Part shown: positions 26,168 through 35,919 of the stretch, piece after piece
Numbering within the stretch: the first letter of the stretch is position 1
How the letters are laid out: each line of letters starts with the position of its first letter
Source of the DNA: Nitrospinaceae bacterium UBA7883
GTDB taxonomy: Bacteria > Nitrospinota_A > UBA7883
DNA: 64,000 nt
Direction: 5' to 3'
Assembly (NCBI GenBank): GCA_002500605.1
Contig: DLRR01000012.1
Coordinates: 1-64,000 of the forward strand
The notes under the pieces: generated by a model
Told to the model about the DNA's origin: nothing
Databases searched by the model: none
What the model saw: only the letters and a program-made list of their open reading frames with translations
Made by a program: the position numbers and the translations under genes

Positions 26168-27964
26168 TTACCCTAACACAATAGCCATTTTTTTTAATAA
26201 TTCCTTAGCATCGATGAACCCAACAAAGGAAATAGGTTTAAGCACATTGCCATTTTTATCTATAAATACAATAGTTGGAACTCCAAGAACACCAAATTCT
26301 TTTTTAAGAGCTTCTGCCTCAGCGTTGTTGGAACTTGTAAGATCCACTTTGTAAGTTAGAAATCGCTTTGATAGACGGATCACCTCTGAATTGGTAAATG
26401 TAAAATGATCAAGCTCTTTACACGGCAAACACCAATCTGCAGAAAAATCAAGAATCACCGGTCTACCAGATAACTTTGCTTCCTCGACAGATTCAATTGT
26501 TGCCTCTTCCCAGCTTATACCAATTTTGAGATCTGCCTGGGCAAATGAAAGAAAAAACACGCCAATAGTTACAACTAATAATCCGAATGTTTTCCTAAAA
26601 AACTTAAACCCACTAGTTGCAACCTCAACTCTCGAAATCCATCCCAAAAATATTCCGGCTATTACCATAAAGACACTTAAGCAAATCCAATAAATGGTAT
26701 TTGAAATTAGAGGTGCCAAAAAGTAGAAAGCCATTCCGATAAGTACAAACCCAAATACGTGCCTTATCCATAACATCCATTCGCCAGATTTGGGAAGTGT
26801 GGCTAATGATCCAGAGAAAATTGCTAACAACACAAAGGGCATACCTAACCCCATAGCTAGCGTGAAAAATAACGTAAAACCTAATACTGGATCACCCTGT
26901 TCACTAACAAATGTTAAAAGGCCAAGGACAAACGGTCCCACGCATGGGGCCGCAACTATGCCAGCGGTTAACCCCATAAAGAGTGAGGCAAAAATCCCAT
27001 CTTTACTTTTGCTTCCGCTCTCTATAATAAAAGAGGGGAACCTAATCTCGTATAATCCAAACATTGACAAACCAAGGCAAACCATAATCATGGCCAATAG
27101 AATAATTACAGCTGAGTGCTGTAACAGGCTACCAAACATGTCTCCTGTAATAGCGGCCAGAACACCAAGCGTCGAATACATAGTAGCAATACCAAGCAGA
27201 TACATGAATGCATTTAATACTAACTTACCTTTGGTGGAATTTTCTTGCCCCCCAAAATATGAAACTGTAATTGGGATTAATGGATATACACATGGTGTTA
27301 GGTTTAATGCCAAGCCCCCTAAAAACACAAAGGCAAAGGTAAGCATAAAGCCACTACTTTGAAGTAAAGTCTTTATATCACCATTGCTTGACAAATCATT
27401 AGTATTAAATGAAAACAGGGCCTTGTTGGATTTAAAGAGTGCTCGGTTTTCAAAGTTTATTTTTGTGCCTTCTGCCACCACTCTGAAATTAATAGTCGAT
27501 TTCAGTGTCGACGGAGGTAGACATGTCTTGTCATTACAGGCCTGAATAATCAACTCCACTTGTGCCGTATGTGGACCCTGTTTTAGTGATGAGTCAACTG
27601 TTCCACTAACTCCTATAAACGTGACACCTTTATATGTTGACAATGGTGTTTCGAAGTAATCAAATTTTTCGTCTATCCCAGGTGGATATACTATTCGCCC
27701 AAACACTACACCTTTAGATGGCTTTAGTTTTACCTCAGTTGCTATGAGGCTTTTCATGCTTGGATCATGAGATTGAGTATGCCATTTATCTGCTATATCA
27801 AGACGAAACAACAGCTTAAAAGATCCCCCAGCCGGATAATATAAACGGTCACGCACTACAGAAAATTCGGCAACGTTGGAGCTAGCAATTGGTTGAGCAG
27901 ATGCAAAGGAAGCTAAAAAAGCAAGAAGGGCAAGAAGGGCAAAAACCATTCTTTTGGTTATCAT
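26168..27964 (-). CDS. dsbD: Thiol:disulfide interchange protein DsbD
   Basis: Moves reducing power from cytoplasmic thioredoxin to periplasmic thiols. That is needed for cytochrome c maturation and disulfide isomerisation. A signal peptide (1-23) precedes the alpha domain with its cysteine pair in ACNDKTCLPP. The central eight-helix beta domain has two cysteine motifs, LTPCVYPLIPI and AAPCVGPFVLGL. The C-terminal thioredoxin-like gamma domain contains ADWCLPCKELD. All 598 residues are present. This suits a genome whose window encodes c-type cytochromes at 54-58 kb. The start at 27964 faces a 503-bp gap before apt. Confidence 0.95.
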   Translation of the reverse strand: MITKRMVFALLALLAFLASFASAQPIASSNVAEFSVVRDRLYYPAGGSFKLLFRLDIADKWHTQSHDPSMKSLIATEVKLKPSKGVVFGRIVYPPGIDEKFDYFETPLSTYKGVTFIGVSGTVDSSLKQGPHTAQVELIIQACNDKTCLPPSTLKSTINFRVVAEGTKINFENRALFKSNKALFSFNTNDLSSNGDIKTLLQSSGFMLTFAFVFLGGLALNLTPCVYPLIPITVSYFGGQENSTKGKLVLNAFMYLLGIATMYSTLGVLAAITGDMFGSLLQHSAVIILLAMIMVCLGLSMFGLYEIRFPSFIIESGSKSKDGIFASLFMGLTAGIVAAPCVGPFVLGLLTFVSEQGDPVLGFTLFFTLAMGLGMPFVLLAIFSGSLATLPKSGEWMLWIRHVFGFVLIGMAFYFLAPLISNTIYWICLSVFMVIAGIFLGWISRVEVATSGFKFFRKTFGLLVVTIGVFFLSFAQADLKIGISWEEATIESVEEAKLSGRPVILDFSADWCLPCKELDHFTFTNSEVIRLSKRFLTYKVDLTSSNNAEAEALKKEFGVLGVPTIVFIDKNGNVLKPISFVGFIDAKELLKKMAIVLG

Positions 27965-28467
27965 GCGCGATAATCACCTTAAGAAATCAATGAAATTATT
28001 ACGAAAAATCTTTCTTATAAAAAAAACGGCACTCTTTCTACACAATCGCAGATCTACATAATCGTTATATGGTTTAGGCAAACCACCTGTACTGATGTAA
28101 AAGCTAACCACACTATAGCGTTACATATTATTAGTTTTTATATGCTATTAACTGGAATGTTCGTTTTGAATTTATCCCAATAAAATTATACTCCAGATCT
28201 TTATCTAAGTTCGCACTTTTCTATATAACCATTCAAAAGAATAATTTGAGTCTTTGCTTCCAATTTTATAAGAGATACAACTAAACTTAAAACACATGAT
28301 TGTTTACACATAATAATAGTTGCCTTAATAGTGGTTGAGGACATAAAATCGTTCAAGGAATATTAGCAGTTCAGATCTTGTGTTTATTGTAATTTCTTTA
28401 ACCAAAGCAGAAAAACATAACTCGATAATTGGATTGAAATAACAGCCTGAGAATATGGAGCGTCTAT
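27965..28467. other. Long AT-rich intergenic region between divergent dsbD and apt
   Basis: About 500 bp with no convincing reading frame on either strand and no RNA gene that I can recognise. It must contain the promoters of dsbD (minus) and apt (plus). Its length is unusual for this compact window. Confidence 0.5.
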
Positions 28468-29001
28468 ATGCCTGAACAGTTAAAAAAAGCAATTAGAGAA
28501 ATCCCTAATTTCCCAAAAGAGGGCATTTTGTTTTATGACTTAACTACACTTTTCTCAGATCCATTAGCCTTTCGAAAAACTATTGACATATTCGTTAATT
28601 GTTATACAGACGTCCGCCCTGATGTTTTTGTCGGCATCGAAGCACGAGGTTTTGTCTTAGCATCTGCGCTAGCGTACGCCCTCAAAACTGGAGTTATTTT
28701 GGTAAGGAAACCTGGTAAATTACCATATAAAACGTACAAAGAATCCTATGAGTTAGAGTATGGAACAAACGAAATAGAAATTCATCAAGACGCTATCAAA
28801 CCAGGGCAGAAAGTGGTAATCGTTGATGACCTGCTAGCAACAGGTGGAACGCTAGAAGCAGCGGCAAAGCTAGTAGAAAAAGTTGGAGGAAACATTCTAG
28901 AACTTGCATGTATTGTAGAACTTACTTTTTTACCAGGACGTGCAAGATTGGAAAAATATAAGTTACGTTCGCTTTTGACATACGATAACGAAAAAGTGTA
29001 A
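28468..29001 (+). CDS. apt: Adenine phosphoribosyltransferase
   Basis: Salvages adenine with PRPP to AMP. The 177-residue protein has the PRPP-binding motif VVIVDDLLATGGT at residues 116-128, the EARGFVLASALAYAL block and the flexible-loop stretch RKPGKLPYKTYKESYELEYG. It accepts adenine such as that released by MtnP (1.6 kb). It converges on the polysaccharide deacetylase gene with a 9-bp gap. Confidence 0.96.
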   Translation: MPEQLKKAIREIPNFPKEGILFYDLTTLFSDPLAFRKTIDIFVNCYTDVRPDVFVGIEARGFVLASALAYALKTGVILVRKPGKLPYKTYKESYELEYGTNEIEIHQDAIKPGQKVVIVDDLLATGGTLEAAAKLVEKVGGNILELACIVELTFLPGRARLEKYKLRSLLTYDNEKV

Positions 29002-29010
29002 AAAGTGCAG

Positions 29011-29958
29011 CTAGTGAGTGGGCTTGCTTCGTAGCAGAGAGGTAATAGGGACAACTTCAACTCCAAGTTTATTTAATTTGGGGAGTGTACGTTTCAAAGC
29101 TTCTAGTGTTTCCGGGTAAGGGTGCCCTATTCCTATAGCTGACCCACTTTTTATTGCTAATTCTGCTAGTTTAGATATATTTCCTTCAATAAGATCAATG
29201 TTTCGGGTATTGTCTAGAAAAACATCCCTCTGAGCAACAGCTAACCCCATCGCAAATGCAGCCCTATATGCAGTAGAGTTGGGGGTAGTTTTAGAGTCTA
29301 CAAAGAATAGGCCTCGTGTTTTAATCTCATTTAAAACAATATTCATTTTCTTCTTATCTTCAGTAAACTTTGACCCCATATGGTTGTTAACACCATCCGC
29401 ACTTGGCACATTTTCAAGCGCCTTTTTCAAGCTTTCCAACAGCTTACTATCAGACATGCTTGTGGTCAATGCGCCTTGTCCCGGGTTATTTGAAGACAAC
29501 TTAGGCTCCATTGGTAAATGCAAAATAACTGTAGCAGCACTGTTTTTTGCGATTAAGGCTGTGGACTTGGAGAATTCCTTAAATGGTAAAATAGCAATGC
29601 CAAGTGGAACATCTAAGGCTAACAACTGCTTAGCTATCAACAAGTTTTTTCCCATATCGTCTATGATAATTGCCACTTTAGCACTCTTGCTGAACTCCTT
29701 GAACTTAGGCCTATCATCATGTTGGTTACTTGGGGTTTTGATTTCTTTATATACTTCTTCGTAGATTTCTCCGGATAATTCCTGCTCTTTAATGTCAATA
29801 GAAGTTAGATCCGTTAGGCTTTCCACCTCCTGTTTGCCTTGGTCCACCATTTTGTCATACACAAGCCCATAGGTTGCGCCTATCAATACCAGAAACGCTA
29901 ATACTAAAACTATTTCAATGAAGTAATCTTTTAGAATAAGCAAAACTCCGTTTTTCAT
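29011..29958 (-). CDS. Divergent polysaccharide deacetylase family protein
   Basis: A 315-residue protein of the Polysacc_deac_2 (YibQ/DUF610) family. Residues about 12-33 are a membrane anchor; the rest is periplasmic. KVAIIIDDMGKN, ILPFKEFSKSTA, VILHLPMEP and GVNNHMGSKFTEDKKKM are family marks, followed by GIGHPYPETLEALK. Catalysis is unproven for the family, although Asp and His residues like those of carbohydrate deacetylases remain. It follows ctpA on the same strand, the common deltaproteobacterial arrangement with an envelope role. Confidence 0.9.
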   Translation of the reverse strand: MKNGVLLILKDYFIEIVLVLAFLVLIGATYGLVYDKMVDQGKQEVESLTDLTSIDIKEQELSGEIYEEVYKEIKTPSNQHDDRPKFKEFSKSAKVAIIIDDMGKNLLIAKQLLALDVPLGIAILPFKEFSKSTALIAKNSAATVILHLPMEPKLSSNNPGQGALTTSMSDSKLLESLKKALENVPSADGVNNHMGSKFTEDKKKMNIVLNEIKTRGLFFVDSKTTPNSTAYRAAFAMGLAVAQRDVFLDNTRNIDLIEGNISKLAELAIKSGSAIGIGHPYPETLEALKRTLPKLNKLGVEVVPITSLLRSKPTH

Positions 29959-30091
29959 AAACCATCTAGCAGGGCTTCAAATTGTCTATTAAAAGAAATC
30001 GACAGGCTGTCTCCTCAACAAGCTAGCGAATGGGTTTACTGGGCATAAAAAAATTTGGTAAATTTGTTTGGATATGATCTTCAGGGATTAG

Positions 30092-31447
30092 CTAGTTACT
30101 GGAAACGGTGACTTTTCTAGGCTGGATACTTTTGATGATATCCCAGCTCTTCAGTACATCAATCGCCCTTCGGAGTTGGTAATCATTTTCTAGGTCAACT
30201 ATCAAGCGCTTGTTTAATTTTGCTTTCCCACTGTTACCATCAACCTTTGCTTTTAGCTTATCTCTAACAGAAGACTTTTTATCATCTTTTTTACCGCGCC
30301 TTGTTTTCTGATCCGTTGACCGGGCATTCACCACTATGTCAGGGGTAATTCCTACTCCATGAATTTGCCTTCCAGAAGGTGTATAGTACTTTGCAGTGGT
30401 CAATCGAAGTGCAGCATTTCCCTTGAGCGGAATTATCGTTTGTACAGAGCCTTTTCCAAATGTTTGTGTTCCAACGATGACCGCTCTTTTCAAGTCCTGT
30501 AGCGCCCCAGCAACGATCTCAGAAGCTGATGCAGACCCATGGTTTACTAGAACTACCATGGGATAACTACTATTTCCTGTTTCACCTCTAGCTGTAAACT
30601 CCATATTCTGGCTTGGTGAACGACCCCTCGTGTATACAATCAGCTCCCCTTTTTTTAAAAATATTTCAGAAACAGCAACGGCCTGATTTAGCAGACCTCC
30701 AGGATCATTTCGTAAATCTAAAATAAGTCCCTTGAAATTTTGTTTTTCCATTTTCTTAAGGGCAATTCTAAGGTTCTTGGAAGTGTCTTTGCTAAAGTTT
30801 CGTATACGGGCATAGCCCCAACCTCCAGAAAGCATGTCGCTTTTTACAGAAGTCGTACGAATTACATCACGTATAATTATTATGTCTTTTGTCTCGCTAA
30901 GGCCAGCACGAACCACTGTAATTGTAACTGGTTGGCCAATCTTTCCCCGCATATGACGAACGGCTTCAATTAGGGACATATCAAAAGTTGACAGACCGTC
31001 AATTTTGACTATGCGGTCACCTGCTTTAACACCGGAACTCCATGCCGGAGTTCCTTCTATAGGTGTGACAACAGTTAAAATATCGTCCTTAATTGTTATC
31101 TCAATCCCAATCCCACCAAACTCGCCATCAGTCTCCACTTGCATTTCCTTGTAAAGTTGTGGAGTTAAATAGCTTGAATGGGGGTCTAAAGCACGGAGCA
31201 TACCCTTGATAGCACCATCTACAAGAGTATTAGGTGACATATCTTCCACATAGTTTTGCTCAACGAGGGAGAGAACATCAGCAAAAATTTCCAAGTGGTC
31301 ATACGTACTAACTAAAGCCATAACTTTGTTTGACTTTGCAACACTAAAAATTAAACCAATAGAAAGAATAATAAAAAGAATTAGAGTAGAAACCCGTACA
31401 AAGTTCTGAGAGTGTTTACTTCGATTGCCATTAGTTTGCCTACTCAT
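30092..31447 (-). CDS. ctpA: Carboxyl-terminal processing protease (S41)
   Basis: Periplasmic serine protease trimming C-termini of envelope proteins or peptidoglycan hydrolases. An N-terminal membrane anchor (about 18-38) is followed by a PDZ domain around 105-185 (GEFGGIGIEI, VKAGDRIVKIDG). The Ser/Lys dyad is Ser 307 in NHGSASASEI and Lys 332 in TFGKGSVQT; the spacing of 25 matches the family. A basic extension (about 375-420) precedes the C-terminal helix. The usual partner, an M23 peptidase, is absent. The deacetylase lies downstream. Confidence 0.95.
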   Translation of the reverse strand: MSRQTNGNRSKHSQNFVRVSTLILFIILSIGLIFSVAKSNKVMALVSTYDHLEIFADVLSLVEQNYVEDMSPNTLVDGAIKGMLRALDPHSSYLTPQLYKEMQVETDGEFGGIGIEITIKDDILTVVTPIEGTPAWSSGVKAGDRIVKIDGLSTFDMSLIEAVRHMRGKIGQPVTITVVRAGLSETKDIIIIRDVIRTTSVKSDMLSGGWGYARIRNFSKDTSKNLRIALKKMEKQNFKGLILDLRNDPGGLLNQAVAVSEIFLKKGELIVYTRGRSPSQNMEFTARGETGNSSYPMVVLVNHGSASASEIVAGALQDLKRAVIVGTQTFGKGSVQTIIPLKGNAALRLTTAKYYTPSGRQIHGVGITPDIVVNARSTDQKTRRGKKDDKKSSVRDKLKAKVDGNSGKAKLNKRLIVDLENDYQLRRAIDVLKSWDIIKSIQPRKVTVSSN

Positions 31448-31458
31448 TTGCAGAAATC

Positions 31459-32439
31459 CTAGGAAGAGGAACCTGACTTGTGTGCAGGTTCTCTTTTAAG
31501 AGCAATAGCCCTGTGCGCAGCACCCACAATGCTAGATTTGTTCATCCCGTATAGTTCAAGTAATTCCTTAGGTTTACCAGACTGAGCCAATTGGGCCTTC
31601 ATGCCAACACGCACTACCGCAGCTACAGGTTCATTCTCACACACCACCTCGGCTACAGCAGAACCCAACCCACCAACGATAGAATGTTCCTCTGCTGTAA
31701 CAATTGATCCAGTTGTTGCCGCAACCCGTAATATAAGCTCAGAATCGATCGGCTTTATTGTGGACATATTTATAACCGCTGTTGATATACCATCTTGTTC
31801 CAGTTGCTCAGCCGCCTCTAGCGCCACAGACACCATTAAACCACAAGCAATTATCGCTACATCAGACCCATTTTTCAGCTCCTTACCCTTGCCAATGTTA
31901 AATTTCTCTCCCTTATCGTACAGGACCGGAAATTTTTCCCTAGCAGTTCTGAGGTACATGGGTCCATTTGTCTGAGCCATAACCCGTATCGCAGATGCTG
32001 TTTCTACTGCATCTACCGGCACTATCACAGTAAGATTTGGCATAACTCTCATTAGTGCTAGATCTTCCATTGCGTGATGAGTAGGACCATCTTCTCCGAC
32101 AGTAATACCACCGTGAGAAGCAACAATTTTTACATTGAGCTTTGAAAAACATATTGATTGGCGAACTTGATCCCATGCTCGACCAGAAGCAAATACGGCA
32201 AATGTGGAAGCAAAAGGTATCTTGCCAGCAACTGCTAAACCGGCAGCCGTTGACATCATATCAGCCTCGGCAATCCCAATGTTAAAAAACCGATCTGGGA
32301 ATTTTTTTGCAAACTTAGACGTTCTAGTTGAACCTGATAAATCAGCATCGAGAACTACCACATGTGGGTTTTCTCCGCCCAATTCAACTAGGGTTTCGCC
32401 GTAGGCATCCCTCAACGATAGGTTTTCTTTTTTGGACAT
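31459..32439 (-). CDS. Transketolase, C-terminal subunit
   Basis: Second half of a split transketolase, carrying the pyrimidine-binding and C-terminal domains. The motifs DADLSGSTRTSKFA, FFNIGIAEADMMSTAAGLA, GEDGPTHHAMEDLALMR and the catalytic Glu in NIGIAEAD support this. It starts 17 bp after the N-terminal subunit gene. Split transketolases are common in archaea and several bacterial groups. They serve the non-oxidative pentose phosphate pathway, or could instead act in precursor synthesis. Length is 326 residues. Confidence 0.92.
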   Translation of the reverse strand: MSKKENLSLRDAYGETLVELGGENPHVVVLDADLSGSTRTSKFAKKFPDRFFNIGIAEADMMSTAAGLAVAGKIPFASTFAVFASGRAWDQVRQSICFSKLNVKIVASHGGITVGEDGPTHHAMEDLALMRVMPNLTVIVPVDAVETASAIRVMAQTNGPMYLRTAREKFPVLYDKGEKFNIGKGKELKNGSDVAIIACGLMVSVALEAAEQLEQDGISTAVINMSTIKPIDSELILRVAATTGSIVTAEEHSIVGGLGSAVAEVVCENEPVAAVVRVGMKAQLAQSGKPKELLELYGMNKSSIVGAAHRAIALKREPAHKSGSSS

Positions 32440-32456
32440 AATTCAGTCTAAGTACT

Positions 32457-33290
32457 CTAATTCCCTGAGGCAGTAAGCTCTAACAAGGCTCGCTGAAGTT
32501 CCTCATCCGTTGGCGTTGTACCGTGATATTTTGCCACATTCTCCATAAAAGAAACACCCTTCCCTTTAACTGTGTGTGCCCAAATAAGAGTAGGCTTATA
32601 TTTTATAGTCAATGCTTCATCCAGAGAGTCCAAAATTTGGCTCATGTCATGGCCATTTATTTCTATGACTTCCCAACCAAAAGCTCTCCATTTATCACCA
32701 ATTGGCTCCAAACTCATTATATCGTGACAAAAACCGTCGATTTGCAAACCATTATTGTCTAAAATCCCTACAACATTATCCAGCTTGTAATGTGCAGACG
32801 TCATCGCTGCTTCCCATATCTGACCTTCCTGAATTTCGCCATCACCCATCATACAAAAAACTCTAGATGACCGTCTATCCAACTTTCGCGCTATTGCAAT
32901 CCCATTAGCCATAGATAGCCCTTGTCCCAGTGATCCAGTGGTCACTTCAATGCCAGGAGTAGATTGAGAGTAGGGATGACCAGAGAGAATAGAGTCTATC
33001 TGTCGAAGTGTTCCAAGGTGACTTTTATCAAAATACCCTGATTTAGCCAAAGCAGCGTAAACTGCAGGAGCCGCATGCCCTTTACTAAGAATAAATATGT
33101 CATGATCGCTATCGTTTGTTGAGCCAGGACTATGACTCATACGGCTAAAATAAAGAGCGGTTAATATATCAATAGCTGAAAGTGATCCGCCTGGATGACC
33201 TGAACCAGACTTGTGCAACATTTCAATTATATCTATGCGAAGTTCATTAGCAATCCTTGTCAATTCTTCAATGTCATTAGTTTTACTCAT
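32457..33290 (-). CDS. Transketolase, N-terminal subunit
   Basis: Thiamine-diphosphate-binding half of a split transketolase, 277 residues. HKSGSGHPGGSLSAIDILTA, FILSKGHAAPAVYAAL and GSLGQGLSMANGIAIA line the cofactor pocket. CMMGDGEIQEGQIWEAAM with LDNNGLQIDG is the ThDP/Mg signature. The catalytic subunit gene follows directly. Thiamine supply is supported by thiC at 4 kb. Confidence 0.93.
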   Translation of the reverse strand: MSKTNDIEELTRIANELRIDIIEMLHKSGSGHPGGSLSAIDILTALYFSRMSHSPGSTNDSDHDIFILSKGHAAPAVYAALAKSGYFDKSHLGTLRQIDSILSGHPYSQSTPGIEVTTGSLGQGLSMANGIAIARKLDRRSSRVFCMMGDGEIQEGQIWEAAMTSAHYKLDNVVGILDNNGLQIDGFCHDIMSLEPIGDKWRAFGWEVIEINGHDMSQILDSLDEALTIKYKPTLIWAHTVKGKGVSFMENVAKYHGTTPTDEELQRALLELTASGN

Positions 33291-33351
33291 GAATCCTCAT
33301 GGTTATTTTCTTGTTCCCATTTAACAAAAACAGTTAAAGCTAGTCATAATC

Positions 33352-33370
33352 AAAAAAAGCAAAATTGCTT
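33352..33370 (-). terminator. Probable weak intrinsic terminator after leuD
   Basis: On the minus strand an AAGCAATTTTGCTT hairpin begins 3 bases after the leuD stop and runs into a T7 tract. The stem is short (5-6 bp) and AT-rich, so it may be leaky. Confidence 0.45.
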
Positions 33371-33372
33371 AT

Positions 33373-33867
33373 TTATTTGGATAAATTCTTCATAGTGTAA
33401 GGCATTAACCCACCAGCGCTTAGGAGTTCCTGCATAAAAATCGGCACAGGCTCAGATTCGTAACTTCTGTTTTTCGTTTCATTGATAACTCTACCAGAGG
33501 TTAAATCAACAGTCAGTATATCTCCGGCATCTGCTTCTCTAGCAGCTTCTTGGCATTCCACAATTGGCAAACCCATGTTAAATGAATTCCGGTAAAAGAT
33601 ACGAGCGAAATACTCTGCAACAATGCATGAAACGCCCGCTGCTTTGATCGAAATTGGGGCGTGTTCGCGAGATGACCCGCAACCAAAGTTCGCTCCACCA
33701 ACTATGATATCACCTTCTCTCACACCATCAGCAAATTCCGGATCGATATCTTCCATGCAATGCTTGGCAAGTTCTGATGGATCGGAAGTATTTAAGTAGC
33801 GTGCTGGAATAATTACATCAGTATCAACATTGTTTCCAAATTTCCAAGCTTTACCAGTTAATTTCAT
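33373..33867 (-). CDS. leuD: 3-isopropylmalate dehydratase small subunit (LeuD/HacB type)
   Basis: Swivel subunit of isopropylmalate isomerase in leucine synthesis. The 164-residue short form has GKAWKFGNNVDTDVIIPARY, the ANFGCGSSREHAPISIKAAG substrate loop and RNSFNMGLPIVEC. It starts 22 bp after leuC. Short LeuD with HacA-type LeuC is the archaeal/deltaproteobacterial version. Homoaconitase or citraconate isomerase cannot be excluded, because leuB and leuA do not adjoin it. Confidence 0.92.
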   Translation of the reverse strand: MKLTGKAWKFGNNVDTDVIIPARYLNTSDPSELAKHCMEDIDPEFADGVREGDIIVGGANFGCGSSREHAPISIKAAGVSCIVAEYFARIFYRNSFNMGLPIVECQEAAREADAGDILTVDLTSGRVINETKNRSYESEPVPIFMQELLSAGGLMPYTMKNLSK

Positions 33868-33889
33868 TTTCCCTTCCTGTTCAGTAATC

Positions 33890-35161
33890 TTAAATTACCG
33901 CCGGGTCAGTGATTTTCCCGGTTACTGCTGAAGCCGTTGCAACAGCCGGTGAGGCAAGGTAGACTTCAGACTTAGGATGCCCCATGCGGCCAACAAAATT
34001 TCTGTTTGTAGTAGCCAAACACTTCTCACCCTCAGCCAATATACCCATGTGGCCACCAAGGCATGGGCCACATGTCGGAGTAGATACCACAGCACCAGCG
34101 TCTATAAAAACATCGAGTAATCCAGTATTCATCGCTTTTTTGTAAATTCTCTGTGTTGCAGGAATAATAATCATACGCACACCTCTAGCCACCTTATTTC
34201 CTTTTAGCAAAGTCGCGACTATCTCTAAGTCAGCATAGCGACCATTAGTACATGAGCCGATAACTATTTGGTCCAGTACAATGTCTTTGGCATCCCCCAC
34301 TGGGCGGGCATTTTCAGGCAAACTTGGAAAAGCCACCTGTAGTTCAATATCCTCAGCATCGTATTCGTGAACACCTTGGTATTTGGCGTCAGAATCTGAT
34401 TCGTATATCTTGAAGTCACGAACAGGTTTAACCTCCTGAGAATCGATAAATGCTAGAGTCTTATTGTCCGCCTTCATAATGCCATTTTTTGCACCTGCCT
34501 CAACCGCCATATTGGCTAGTGCAAACCGATCATCCATAGAGAGTTCATCTATAACATCACCGCAAAACTCCATCGCTTTGTATAAGGCACCAGATACACC
34601 GATTTTCCCTATTGTGTATAAGATTAAATCTTTACCACTAATCCATTTGTTCTTCTTTTTTCCTTTGAACATAAATTTTATTGTCTCAGGAACTTTCAGC
34701 CAGATTTGGCCTGTGATCATTGTTGCAGCAAGGTCAGTTGACCCAATGCCTGTCGAAAAAGCTCCAAGGGCACCATAAGTACAAGTATGGCTATCGGCGC
34801 CTATAATAACATCACCAGGCAACGAAAGATTCTCCTCGGGTAAAAGGGCATGTTCAATGCCCATCTTACCAACCTCAAAGTAGTTTTCGATCTCTCTATC
34901 TTTTGCAAAATCCCTCATAACCTTTGCCTGCTGAGCTGAAGCTATGTCTTTATTTGGTGCAAAATGGTCAGGAACTAATACTACTCTTTTTTTATCAAAA
35001 ACTTGTTTGGCACCGTGCTCCTCAAATGCTTTTATGGCAATTGGCGCAGTGATATCATTTCCTAGAGCTATATCCACTTCACAGGTAATCAGCTCACCTG
35101 GAGTCACACGGTCTGAACCAGAGTGAGCAGCAAGAATCTTTTCAGTTATGGTCATTCCCAC
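33890..35161 (-). CDS. leuC: 3-isopropylmalate dehydratase large subunit (LeuC/HacA type)
   Basis: Aconitase-fold [4Fe-4S] subunit of isopropylmalate isomerase. I place the start at GTG 35161, giving 424 codons. The opening GMTITEKILAAHSG matches family N-termini, and GGAG lies 10 bases upstream. ATG 35155 and TTG 35176 are alternatives. GADSHTCTYGALGAFSTGIG carries the first cluster cysteine. GSCTNGRYADLEI and STPTCGPCLGGHMG carry the other cysteines and substrate loop. The C-terminal SNRNF-like segment reads TTNRNFVGRMGHP. Confidence 0.94.
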   Translation of the reverse strand: MGMTITEKILAAHSGSDRVTPGELITCEVDIALGNDITAPIAIKAFEEHGAKQVFDKKRVVLVPDHFAPNKDIASAQQAKVMRDFAKDREIENYFEVGKMGIEHALLPEENLSLPGDVIIGADSHTCTYGALGAFSTGIGSTDLAATMITGQIWLKVPETIKFMFKGKKKNKWISGKDLILYTIGKIGVSGALYKAMEFCGDVIDELSMDDRFALANMAVEAGAKNGIMKADNKTLAFIDSQEVKPVRDFKIYESDSDAKYQGVHEYDAEDIELQVAFPSLPENARPVGDAKDIVLDQIVIGSCTNGRYADLEIVATLLKGNKVARGVRMIIIPATQRIYKKAMNTGLLDVFIDAGAVVSTPTCGPCLGGHMGILAEGEKCLATTNRNFVGRMGHPKSEVYLASPAVATASAVTGKITDPAVI

Positions 35162-35358
35162 GGCTACTATCTCCAAAAATGCACGGAATAAGAAGTCCCA
35201 GATAATGAAACATCAGACGTGAGAAATCAACAATAAAAACTATTTAAATAAAAGCAAAACCTCACGTTTATAAAGTAACCCTTTGCACAAACTATTGTTG
35301 CTCTTGTATCAAAATTAGAAATGGGTTGTCTATTCCTTCTCAGCATATACCATTATCG

Positions 35359-35790
35359 TTAAATGCATGAGTCTTTACGACCATAAAACACCTCAAGATC
35401 TTCACCATCAGATGATAGCCAAATGGTGTAAGAAATAGCTTTTGATACATCGCTATAAGTACCATTAACAGAAAGACCATCGGATGCCACTAAAAGATTC
35501 ATCCCGTTTCCGTCTGACCTCTCCTCGAGATCAGCCATAAATGTTGCTGAAGCCGATCCTGAAGAAGGACTTATCTGTACACTTGTGTCAGTTACGTAAG
35601 CTACATTAATATAATATGAGCTAACGGTACCAGAGGTAGGGTTTTGCATTGTTCCGCAAAAACTTCCAGCTATCGTATTTGCGAGAGTAGAGCTGGTATC
35701 AGTCCCAACTAACCCCCCGAGGTCACCGCAGCCTGAAAACACCAACCCCGCAATAATTACAATTAAACCATTAAGAGCCCTTTTGATCAT
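35359..35790 (-). CDS. Lipoprotein of unknown function
   Basis: A 143-residue chain with a signal peptide and a lipobox ending at Cys 21 (VFSGC), so it is predicted to be lipidated at the periplasmic face. The mature part is rich in Ser, Thr and Gly, with alternating polar/hydrophobic strands (INVAYVTDTSVQISPSS, GLSVNGTYSDVSKAISYTIW). It looks like a small beta-sandwich. A cysteine is the penultimate residue and may pair with Cys 45. I do not recognise the family. Isolated between leuC and nnr with over 120 bp on each side. Confidence 0.7.
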   Translation of the reverse strand: MIKRALNGLIVIIAGLVFSGCGDLGGLVGTDTSSTLANTIAGSFCGTMQNPTSGTVSSYYINVAYVTDTSVQISPSSGSASATFMADLEERSDGNGMNLLVASDGLSVNGTYSDVSKAISYTIWLSSDGEDLEVFYGRKDSCI

Positions 35791-35919
35791 ATCCAGTCCC
35801 CCCTATCAATATCCATCATTATCTAAAGAAAAATCATTGTCCACATGATTAAACTAGCAAATTAACTGGTTATCTTAACGCTCCACGGCATAGTTAGCAA
35901 AATACCAAGTGAACATATT